From Streptomyces iconiensis (GTDB taxonomy: Bacteria > Actinomycetota > Actinomycetes > Streptomycetales > Streptomycetaceae), in NCBI RefSeq assembly GCF_028657195.3, contig NZ_JANCPR020000044.1, forward strand, positions 1 to 64,000: a stretch of 64,000 nucleotides of DNA, read 5' to 3'. A program made the translations under genes and the position numbers. Position 1 is the first letter of the stretch. Each line of letters begins with the position of its first letter. This document shows positions 1 through 6,712 of the stretch, piece after piece. Below the pieces are notes generated by a model that saw only the letters and a list, made by a program, of their open reading frames with translations, had not been told where the DNA came from and made no database searches.

Positions 1-29
1 GGCCCCGAGAACGGCGGAGAGCCGGGGCC
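1..29. terminator. Hairpin at the window edge
   Basis: GGCCCCG at 1-7 can pair with CGGGGCC at 23-29 around a 15-nt loop. It lies downstream of the small minus-strand gene ending at 128, so it could be that gene's terminator or that of a gene outside the window. The stem is only 7 bp and there is no T-tract, so the call is weak. Confidence 0.25.
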
Positions 30-127
30 ATGGACCCCGGCTCCCCGGTGTGAATCGTTCACGTCGCTGGCTCGCCTGACCGCGGTGGTCGGTACGGCGG
101 TGCAGGACGTCGCACGTGTCGCGGGCG

Positions 128-373
128 TCACTGCATGACAGCCATGGCGAGTGCTCGCCGGGCGCGGCGCGTGGCGCGCTCGGCCTTCCGCTGGAGGCGC
201 CGCGCGTTGACTACCCGCAGCGCCCTGCGTTCGGATTCGGCCTCGCGCGATCTGTGTTGCATCTGCGCCCGGGCCATGGATTCTGGCAGGAGTTGCATGT
301 CACGGGTCCTGTTCTGACGGACGGCTGTCGCGTCGGAGTGTGTACGGGTGGTGGTTTCGTGGGTGGTCGCCAT
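128..373 (-). CDS. Small basic conserved hypothetical protein downstream of wblC
   Basis: An 81-residue protein starting at ATG 373 behind an AGGACC-type ribosome site. The last 45 residues are dense in Arg, Ala and Glu and should form a single long amphipathic helix (RRALRVVNARRLQRKAERA); there is no membrane segment or cysteine. The strong positive charge suggests nucleic-acid or ribosome contact, which is inference only. It lies 107 bp downstream of wblC on the same strand and may be cotranscribed with it. The gene is supported by codon bias and the ribosome site; I recognise no family. Confidence 0.6.
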   Translation of the reverse strand: MATTHETTTRTHSDATAVRQNRTRDMQLLPESMARAQMQHRSREAESERRALRVVNARRLQRKAERATRRARRALAMAVMQ

Positions 374-480
374 CGTGGGGTCCTGCTTCGTGAGGTGATG
401 CGTACGCGGGTCGAGCGCCGACGGGTTGTCGATCGTTCCGGCCGCCGGGCGGCGGGCGGGCCTTCCGGGCCGGCGGGTGT

Positions 481-849
481 TCACGCCGACACCGGGTTCT
501 TGCGGGGACGCCCGCGGGGCCGCTTCTTGGGGACGACGACACCCTGGACGAACAGCTCGCCGCCCCAGACTCCCCAGGGCTCGCGGCGGTCCTTGGCACC
601 CGCCAGGCATGCCTCGCGCAGCGGGCAGGTCTGGCAGAGCGACTTGGCGTACTCCACGTCGGCCGGGGACTCGGCGAAGAAGACCTCGGGGTCGTAGGAG
701 CGGCAGGGAACGTCGACGCCGAGACGCTCGATGGCGTCGTCGAGTTCGGTGAGAGTGGTGAGCGGGGCAGTCAAGGTGTCCTCCGTGGTGGCATCGGGCG
801 GCAGAGAAGGCGCGGGGCGCAGCGTGTGTGTGTGCGTCTCGGTGTGCAC
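481..849 (-). CDS. wblC: WhiB-family regulator WblC (WhiB7 type)
   Basis: A 122-residue Fe-S transcription factor. Four cysteines (C49, C72, C75, C81) match the WhiB cluster ligands, followed by the G[VI]WGG turn (residues 93-97) and a C-terminal AT-hook PRGRPRK (111-117) that marks the WhiB7/WblC branch. Known members bind the primary sigma factor and AT-rich DNA just upstream of -35 elements, activating intrinsic antibiotic-resistance genes and their own promoter. The GTG start at 849 is chosen because GAGGAAG precedes it at proper spacing; the upstream open frame is leader. Neighbouring uvrD2, mrx and nudC reproduce the mycobacterial whiB7 neighbourhood. Control is probably by attenuation in the long leader (see 922-1258). 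Confidence 0.93.
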   Translation of the reverse strand: MHTETHTHTLRPAPSLPPDATTEDTLTAPLTTLTELDDAIERLGVDVPCRSYDPEVFFAESPADVEYAKSLCQTCPLREACLAGAKDRREPWGVWGGELFVQGVVVPKKRPRGRPRKNPVSA

Positions 850-921
850 TGTCGGTTCTTCCTCGTCTGTTGGTGTCTGTTGTCTTGTCGGTCCGGCTGG
901 TGGCCGGTCGGGGCAAACAGA

Positions 922-956
922 AGGGCCGCGGATCCCTGTATGGGTTCCGCGGCCCT
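922..956 (-). terminator. Attenuator-type hairpin in the wblC leader
   Basis: An 11-bp perfect stem (922-932 with 946-956), extended inside by a further 3 bp, with a TGTAT-like loop. On the minus strand it is followed by TTCTGTTTG, a moderate U-tract, and sits about 73 nt before the wblC start codon. This position fits an intrinsic terminator that stops transcription inside the leader unless translation upstream is disturbed. Leader attenuation is known for whiB7/wblC; the structure here is read directly from the sequence. Confidence 0.65.
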
Positions 957-968
957 GGAAGGTGCCGA

Positions 969-987
969 CCTGATCTCGCCGATCAGG
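969..987 (-). promoter_or_regulatory. Hairpin over the stop codon of the wblC leader ORF
   Basis: CCTGATC (969-975) pairs perfectly with GATCAGG (981-987) around a 5-nt loop. The TGA stop of the leader ORF (983-985) lies within this stem, so a ribosome terminating or stalling there would melt it. It could act as the sensor or anti-terminator element that governs the downstream hairpin. Confidence 0.5.
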
Positions 988-1258
988 CTGGATCTCTCCA
1001 GGGTTCGAGCCCACGGAAGGCCCACATCGTCTGGTGCTGCGTCTTCTGGTGTCCCTCACCGGCACCGTTGACCGCGACGGCAAAGACATCGGCGCGTGCC
1101 TGTGCCTGTGCTGCTGCTACCGCGGGTGCCTTGGTCGGTCGCTCATTGCCGCCGGGGACGACACCGGACACACCGGTGCTGTAGAGGCGAGAGCCGAGCA
1201 GGCAGGTGTAAACGACCGAGTGACCGGTCATTTTGGTGATCGTCATGAGTTCGCTCAC
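983..1258 (-). CDS. Leader ORF (uORF) upstream of wblC
   Basis: A 91-codon frame starting at GTG 1258, eight bases after a perfect AGGAGG. This strong ribosome site is the main evidence that it is translated; an internal ATG at 1246 is an alternative start. It ends inside a hairpin just upstream of a terminator-like hairpin, in the leader of wblC. The peptide has no recognised domain and an Ala/Gln-rich middle (AVAAAQAQARA). The likely role is cis regulation: ribosome-targeting antibiotics would slow its translation and let transcription read into wblC. uORF control is established for whiB7/wblC in general; the exact ORF here is inferred. Confidence 0.6.
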   Translation of the reverse strand: MSELMTITKMTGHSVVYTCLLGSRLYSTGVSGVVPGGNERPTKAPAVAAAQAQARADVFAVAVNGAGEGHQKTQHQTMWAFRGLEPWRDPA

Positions 1259-1323
1259 TGGTCTCGCCTCCTCTCGGCGTCTCAAGGGACCGGCCGCGAG
1301 GCCAGTCCGGGAATGTTCGGGAC

Positions 1324-1353
1324 TTAGTACAGCATGGATCAGGCAGAAGCGAA
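1324..1353 (-). promoter_or_regulatory. Candidate promoter for the wblC transcript
   Basis: On the minus strand a -35-like TTCGCT (1348-1353) and a -10-like TACTAA (1324-1329) are 18 bp apart, preceded by an A/T-rich TTTT stretch. AT-rich DNA immediately upstream of -35 is the known signature of WhiB7-activated promoters, including its own. The hexamers are poor, so this is tentative. Confidence 0.3.
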
Positions 1354-1475
1354 AAGCCCCGCCCTCTCCATGTCCGGAAGGCTATGAGGCTTCGGACGGC
1401 AGGCGCAAACTATTTTTCCCGGCTTTCTGTCACAGCTTCTGTGACATGGACGGGGCCGCCGGCGGGCGGGCGGGG

Positions 1476-3680
1476 TCAGGGGGTTCCGGTGTCGTCCTGC
1501 TGTGCCCTGTGCAGCTCCTCGCCTGCGCACAGGGCGAGGACGTCGGCCCCGAACTGCTGGATCTTGCGGCCTCTGACGCCCGAGATCCTGGACAGCGCGG
1601 CCTCGTTGTCGGGCACCGTCTCGGCGATGGCGAGGAGCGTCTTGTCGGTGAAGACGCAGTAGTCGGGCTGGCCGAGCGAGGTGGCCTGTTCCGATCGCCA
1701 CTGGTGGAGCCGCTCGTAGAGCAGTTCGTCCAGCTCCGAGGGGCAGTCCTCGCAGCGCATCAGCTTCACCTCGCCGGGGTCGGTGAGGGAGCGTCCGCAG
1801 ATCCGGCAGCGCGCCGGGGCGCGCCGCACGCGTGTACGGGAGGCCGTGCCGGGGCGTTCGGCGCCGCCGGTCACGCTTCCGGTGGGGGCGCCCGCACGCG
1901 GGGCCGCACCGGAGCCGCCGGGGCGCAGGCCCTTGAGGAAGCGGCTCGGCTGACGGTTCGGGCGGCCTCCGGGCGAGCGGGCGAGGGCCCAGGAGAGGGT
2001 CAGGTGGCGGCGGGCGCGGGTGACGCCGACATAGAGCAGCCTGCGCTCCTCCTCTATCTGTTCCTCTGTCTTGGCGTAGGTGATCGGGAGCATGCCGTCC
2101 GTGAGGCCGACCAGGAAGACGGCGTCCCACTCCAGGCCCTTCGCCGCGTGCAGGGAGGCGAGGGTGACGCCTTCGACGGTCGGGGCGTGCTGGGCCTTGG
2201 CGCGCTCGTCCAGCTCGGCCACCAGGTCGGAGAGGGTGGCCTCGGGCTGTGCTGCGGAGAAGTCGACGGAGAGCCGCACCAGTGCGGCCAGGGACTCCCA
2301 GCGGTCGCGGACGGCGCCGGAGCCGGCGGGGGCCTCGGCGGTCCAGCCCTTGGTTCCGAGGACGGCGCGTACCTGGGAGGGGAGGTCGACGGCGTTGTCG
2401 AGCAGCGCGTCGTTCCCTCCTGCGCGTGCGGCTCCGCGCAGGGCGACGCCCGCTTCGCGGACCTCGGGGCGCTCGAAGAAGCGCTCGGCGCCGCGGAGCT
2501 GGCAGGGCACGCCGACGTCGGCGAGCGCCTGTTCGTAGATCTCGGACTGGGCGTTGATACGGAAGAGCACCGCGATCTCGCTGGCGGGGACGCCGGCGTC
2601 GATGAGGCCGCGGATGCGCCTGGCCGCGCCTTCGGCCTCGCCCGGTTCGTCGGCGAATTCGGCGTATACGGGGTCGGGGCCCGGGTCGCGCTGGGAGATC
2701 AGTTCCAGTCGCTGGTCGGCGGCGCGGCCACTGGCCTGGGCGAGCAGTCCGTTGGCGAGGTGGACGACCTGGGGGGTGGAGCGGTAGTCCCTGACCAGCT
2801 TGACGACGGTCGCGCCGGGGTGGTGGGTGCGGAAGTCGAGCAGGTGGTCGGGGGTCGCGCCGGTGAAGGAGTAGATGGTCTGGCTGGCGTCGCCGACGAC
2901 GCACAGGCTCTCGCGGTCGCCGAGCCACAGCTCCAGCAGGCGCTGCTGGAGCGGGCTGACGTCCTGGTACTCGTCCACCACGAAGTGCTGGTACTGGCCG
3001 CGCACGGTCTCCGCGATGTCGGGCCGGTCCTGGAGCACGCCGACCATGAGGAGCAGGACGTCCTCGAAGTCGATCACCGGACGCTCGCGCTTCAGCTGCT
3101 CGTAGAGCGCATAGATCCGGCCGATCTCGGCGGGGTCGCGCGGGGCCGCACGGCCGGCCTTCGCGGCGGCTGCCGGGTAGTCCTCGGGGACGGTCTGGGT
3201 GACCTTGGACCACTCGATCTCACCCGTCACGTCCCGCAGTTCGTTGCGGTCCAGCCTGATGTGGTGGCGGGCCGCCGCCTCGGCGACGAGCTGGACCTTG
3301 CGCTCCACCAGCGGAGGCAGCTCTCCGCCCACGGCGCGCGGCCAGAAGAACTGGAGCTGGCGCAGCGCGGCGGAGTGGAATGTCCTGGCCTGGACGCCGG
3401 TCGCTCCGAGCTGGCGCAGCCTGCCGCGCATTTCCCCGGCCGCGCGGTGCGTGAAGGTGACAGCCAGCACGCTGGTGGCGGGCAGGATGCCGGCTCGCAC
3501 GCCGTATGCGATGCGGTGGGTGATCGCTCTCGTCTTGCCGGTGCCCGCGCCCGCCAGCACGCACACGGGACCGTGCAGGGCCGTCGCCACCTCGCGCTGC
3601 TCCGGGTCGAGTCCTTCGAGCACGGCGTCAGGGGAGTCGGGGACCTGCGGGAAGAGTGTGGAGTCCGTTGCTGCTGTCAC
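1476..3680 (-). CDS. uvrD2: UvrD/Rep-type ATP-dependent DNA helicase with HRDC domain
   Basis: A 734-residue superfamily 1A 3'-5' helicase. Walker A is AGAGTGKT (43-50), the Walker B/Q-rich box is DEYQD (236-240), and later motifs include a GLEWDAVFL-type motif and YVGVTRARR. After the core come CxxC pairs (CRIC and CEDC, a probable zinc knuckle) and a C-terminal HRDC-like domain from about residue 650. This layout, helicase-zinc-HRDC, is that of mycobacterial UvrD2, a repair and replication helicase. It starts at GTG 3680, divergent from the mycoredoxin gene as in mycobacteria. The C-terminal module probably coordinates DNA binding with unwinding. Confidence 0.92.
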   Translation of the reverse strand: MTAATDSTLFPQVPDSPDAVLEGLDPEQREVATALHGPVCVLAGAGTGKTRAITHRIAYGVRAGILPATSVLAVTFTHRAAGEMRGRLRQLGATGVQARTFHSAALRQLQFFWPRAVGGELPPLVERKVQLVAEAAARHHIRLDRNELRDVTGEIEWSKVTQTVPEDYPAAAAKAGRAAPRDPAEIGRIYALYEQLKRERPVIDFEDVLLLMVGVLQDRPDIAETVRGQYQHFVVDEYQDVSPLQQRLLELWLGDRESLCVVGDASQTIYSFTGATPDHLLDFRTHHPGATVVKLVRDYRSTPQVVHLANGLLAQASGRAADQRLELISQRDPGPDPVYAEFADEPGEAEGAARRIRGLIDAGVPASEIAVLFRINAQSEIYEQALADVGVPCQLRGAERFFERPEVREAGVALRGAARAGGNDALLDNAVDLPSQVRAVLGTKGWTAEAPAGSGAVRDRWESLAALVRLSVDFSAAQPEATLSDLVAELDERAKAQHAPTVEGVTLASLHAAKGLEWDAVFLVGLTDGMLPITYAKTEEQIEEERRLLYVGVTRARRHLTLSWALARSPGGRPNRQPSRFLKGLRPGGSGAAPRAGAPTGSVTGGAERPGTASRTRVRRAPARCRICGRSLTDPGEVKLMRCEDCPSELDELLYERLHQWRSEQATSLGQPDYCVFTDKTLLAIAETVPDNEAALSRISGVRGRKIQQFGADVLALCAGEELHRAQQDDTGTP

Positions 3681-3832
3681 ACGGCCATGCTGCCAGGTCG
3701 CCGGTGACCCCCGAGCCGCTTGTCCACAGGCGGGCGGGGTTTGTCATATGAATGCGCGTGGGGTGGGGAATGGCCGGGCATGGTCACGCGTTCACCCACT
3801 GCACTCACCGATCACGAAGGAGCACTGGACAG

Positions 3833-4075
3833 ATGGCGGGCACTGTGACGATGTACAGCACCACCTGGTGCGGCTACTGCCGTCGGCTGAAGGGCCAGAT
3901 GGAGCGCGCCGGGATTCCGTACACCGAGGTCAACATCGAGCAGGACCCGGATTCGGCGGATTTCGTGGAGAAGGCGAACGGCGGCAACCAGACGGTGCCG
4001 ACCGTGCTCTTCCCCGACGGGTCCACGCTGACCAACCCTTCCCTGGCGCAGGTCAAGGAGAAGGTCGGCGCGTAA
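3833..4075 (+). CDS. mrx1: Mycoredoxin (glutaredoxin-like thiol reductase)
   Basis: An 80-residue thioredoxin-fold protein with active site WCGYC (C13, C16) and the cis-Pro loop TVPT. Mycoredoxins use mycothiol to reduce mixed disulfides on proteins in actinobacteria. The start at ATG 3833 is chosen over an upstream in-frame start because GAAGGAG lies just before it and the protein then begins at the first beta strand. The position between a UvrD2-type helicase and nudC matches the mycobacterial mrx1 locus. Confidence 0.93.
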   Translation: MAGTVTMYSTTWCGYCRRLKGQMERAGIPYTEVNIEQDPDSADFVEKANGGNQTVPTVLFPDGSTLTNPSLAQVKEKVGA

Positions 4076-4083
4076 CGCTCCGG

Positions 4084-4207
4084 CACGCGGATACGGGCGG
4101 CCCGGCTCGCCGGACGCCCGTATGCGTGCGTTCAGGGCGCCCGCCCGTGCTGGGCGCCCGTACGGACGCGTTCCGGACGCCCATCCTGAACCGCCCGTAT
4201 CCGCGTG
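4084..4207. terminator. Perfect 17-bp inverted repeat between convergent genes
   Basis: CACGCGGATACGGGCGG at 4084-4100 is exactly complementary to 4191-4207. The 90-nt interior contains further CGCCCGTA/TACGGGCG-type arms that could form nested stems. It fills the gap between the convergent mrx1 and nudC genes, so a bidirectional terminator or cruciform is the simplest reading. Confidence 0.55.
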
Positions 4208-4218
4208 CGTTGCGGCGG

Positions 4219-5175
4219 TCAGGCGCTGCCGAGGGGCCGCGGCAGCGGCTCTCCGTACCAGAGCTCGACCAGGCGGGCCGCGATCGAGATCCCTGAGGGA
4301 GGCAGAACCTCCCCGGACTCGATCGCGGCCCGCAGGTCGTGGCGGGAGAACCAGCGGGCCTCTTCGATCTCGTCGCCGTCGACCTGGATGTCGGGCGAGG
4401 TGGCCCGTGCCATGAAGCCCAGCATCAGGCTGGAGGGGAAGGGCCAGGGCTGGCTGGCCACGTACTCGACGGAGCCGACCGAGACACCCGCCTCTTCGGC
4501 GACCTCGCGGACGACGGCCGCCTCGATCGACTCGCCGGGTTCGACGAAGCCGGCGAGTGTCGAGAAGCGGCCCTCGGGCCAGTGCACTTGGCGGCCCAGT
4601 AGCGCGCGGTCCTGGTCGTCGGTGACGAGCATGATCGCCGCCGGGTCGGTACGGGGGTAGTGCTCAGCGCCGCAGGCCGGGCAGCGGCGCACGTGTCCGG
4701 CTGCTGCGATGACCGTACGTTCGCCGCAGCGCGAGCAGAAGCGGTGGGTGCGCTGCCAGTTCTCCAGACCGATGGCGTGGACCATCAGTTCGCTGTCGCG
4801 GTCGGAGAGCAGGACCCCGGCCTCGCGCAGCCCGGCCGGGCGCGCGATGGCGTCCATCCGGCCCGGGAGGGTGTCCTTCTGGAGCGCGAAGTAGCGCACA
4901 CCGTCGCCGTCGATGCCCAGGAAGTAGCGGTGGGCCTCGGTGAACGGTGCGTCGAAGGACGGCATCATCACCAGCTCGGTGCTGCCGTCGTCCTTGTCCT
5001 CGACCAGCGCCTGGCCACCGGAGACCACGAAGACGCGCGTGGTGGGGTGGCTCCACGCCGCCGCCAGCCACGCCTCGTCCATCCGGTGGTGGGAGGCGCG
5101 GTCGATGCCGCCTGTGGTGGTGAGGGTGATGGGGCGGCGGTCTGCGGCTGCGCTCTGGTGGGTCGAGGTGGTCAC
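4219..5175 (-). CDS. nudC: NADH pyrophosphatase NudC (Nudix hydrolase)
   Basis: A 318-residue protein that hydrolyses NAD(H) to NMN(H) and AMP and, in some bacteria, removes NAD caps from RNA. Visible are an N-terminal domain, a four-cysteine zinc ribbon (C147, C150, C165, C168), the Nudix box beginning GFVEPGE (209-215) and continuing REVAEEAG (223-230), and the NADH-specific SQPWPFPSS motif (241-249). All catalytic glutamates are present. GTG start at 5175. It lies convergent to mrx1 and 117 bp downstream of the dipeptidase gene on the same strand. Confidence 0.95.
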   Translation of the reverse strand: MTTSTHQSAAADRRPITLTTTGGIDRASHHRMDEAWLAAAWSHPTTRVFVVSGGQALVEDKDDGSTELVMMPSFDAPFTEAHRYFLGIDGDGVRYFALQKDTLPGRMDAIARPAGLREAGVLLSDRDSELMVHAIGLENWQRTHRFCSRCGERTVIAAAGHVRRCPACGAEHYPRTDPAAIMLVTDDQDRALLGRQVHWPEGRFSTLAGFVEPGESIEAAVVREVAEEAGVSVGSVEYVASQPWPFPSSLMLGFMARATSPDIQVDGDEIEEARWFSRHDLRAAIESGEVLPPSGISIAARLVELWYGEPLPRPLGSA

Positions 5176-5292
5176 TGGTGCTTCCTACTCCCCCTGGGAT
5201 CAGGGTCTCCCTGCCCGGATGCCGGGTCAGGGGACGGTGGGCCGGACATGGACGGTGTGCGGGCGTGCGTGGCGGTGGGGGTCGCGCCGGGG

Positions 5293-6702
5293 TCAGCGCC
5301 CGTTCCAGTGTTCCGCGAGGTCTCCCCACAGGTAGGCGGAGGTTTCGACGCCTTTCATGAGGAGGCTCAGTTCGACCTTCTCGTTGGGCGCGTGCCATCC
5401 GTCGGAGGGTACGGAGATGCCCAGGAAGAGAACGGGTACGTCCAGCACGTCCTGGAGGTCGGCCGCAGGGCCCGAACCGCCCTCCCTGGTGAAGCGGACC
5501 GGCTTTCCGAAGGAACGCCCCATGGCGCGTACGAGCGACTGGAGCGCGGGGTGGCCGAGCGGGGTCAGGCAGGGGCGTGTGGTGCCCCAGAACGTGATCT
5601 CGTGCCCGATGCCGGCGGGGAGGCGGTCGGCGACCCAGGTGCGCAGCGTCTCCTGGATCTTTTCCGCTTCCTGGCCGGCGACCGTACGGAAGGAGAGCTT
5701 GAGTTGCGCGCGTGACGGCACGATCGTCTTGCCGCCCGGTCCCTGGTAGCCGCCGGCGATGCCGTTGACCTCGGCGGTCGGCCGGGCCCAGACGCGCTCC
5801 AGGGTCGTGTGGCCGCGTTCTCCGAGCGGGGCGTGGGAGTGGGCAGCGCGCAGCCATGCCTTCTCGTCGAAGGGCAGTTCGGCGAAGAGTGCGCGTTCCT
5901 CGTCGGTCAGCTCGACGACGCCGTCGTAGAAGCCGGGGAGGGTGACACGGTGGTCCTCGTCGTGGAGGGCGGCTGCGAGCCTGGCGGCCTCGTTGGCCGG
6001 GTTGGGTACGGCGCCGCCGAAGGATCCGGAGTGCACGTCCTGGTCGGGCCCGTACAGGTCGATCTGGCAGTCGGTGAGCCCGCGCATACCGGTGCAGACC
6101 GTGGGGGTCTCCGGGTCCCACATGCCGGTGTCGGAGACGACCACCGCATCGCAGGCGAGCCGGTCGGCGCGCTCGCGCACCAGGTCGGGGAAGTGCGGTG
6201 AACCGGACTCCTCCTCGCCCTCGATCAGCAGCTTGAGGTGGACCGCCGGTGCGGTGCGGCCCGTTGCGGCGAGGTGGGCGCGCACTCCCAGGGTGTGGAA
6301 GAAGACCTGCCCCTTGTCGTCCGCCGCGCCGCGCGCGTACAGGCGGCCGTCCCGTTCCACGGGTTCGAAGGGGTCGCTGTCCCAGCCGTCGGCGACGGCG
6401 GCGGGCTGCACGTCGTGGTGCCCGTAGACGAGCACGGTGGGTGCGTCGGGTTCGTCGGAGGGCCACTCGGCGAAGACGGCGGGTGCGCCCTCGGTCTCCC
6501 AGATCTCGGCCACGGGGAACCCCGTGCTCCGCAGGCTGCCGGCGAGCCATTCCGCGCTGCGCCGTACGTCGTCCGCGTGCTCCGGATCGGCGGAGACGGA
6601 GGGAATCCGCAGCCATGTGGTCAGGTCCGAAAGGAACGCGGAACGGTGGTCTTCGATGAAGGCCCGGACAGCGCTGTCCGGGGGAGCCGGGGTGGTGCTC
6701 AT
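5293..6702 (-). CDS. M20-family metallopeptidase (dipeptidase)
   Basis: A 469-residue cytosolic metallopeptidase of the CNDP/ArgE/DapE superfamily. Zinc-ligand motifs are intact: YGHHDVQPA, GAADDKGQ, the catalytic-Glu motif EGEEESGSP, and late metal ligands within the GMWDPETP and REGGSGP regions. The lid/dimerisation domain lies between. It probably cleaves dipeptides or related amide substrates. The start is placed at ATG 6702, where similarity to the family begins; a longer upstream frame would add 41 low-quality residues overlapping adnB. It ends 117 bp before the nudC start. Confidence 0.88.
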   Translation of the reverse strand: MSTTPAPPDSAVRAFIEDHRSAFLSDLTTWLRIPSVSADPEHADDVRRSAEWLAGSLRSTGFPVAEIWETEGAPAVFAEWPSDEPDAPTVLVYGHHDVQPAAVADGWDSDPFEPVERDGRLYARGAADDKGQVFFHTLGVRAHLAATGRTAPAVHLKLLIEGEEESGSPHFPDLVRERADRLACDAVVVSDTGMWDPETPTVCTGMRGLTDCQIDLYGPDQDVHSGSFGGAVPNPANEAARLAAALHDEDHRVTLPGFYDGVVELTDEERALFAELPFDEKAWLRAAHSHAPLGERGHTTLERVWARPTAEVNGIAGGYQGPGGKTIVPSRAQLKLSFRTVAGQEAEKIQETLRTWVADRLPAGIGHEITFWGTTRPCLTPLGHPALQSLVRAMGRSFGKPVRFTREGGSGPAADLQDVLDVPVLFLGISVPSDGWHAPNEKVELSLLMKGVETSAYLWGDLAEHWNGR

Positions 6703-6712
6703 GCCATCGACC

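Noticed and set aside
1233..3707. 824-codon plus-strand frame opposite the UvrD2 helicase
   Set aside because: It is antisense to a clear helicase, rich in Gly/Ala/Val/Arg without motifs, and typical of spurious frames in high-GC DNA.
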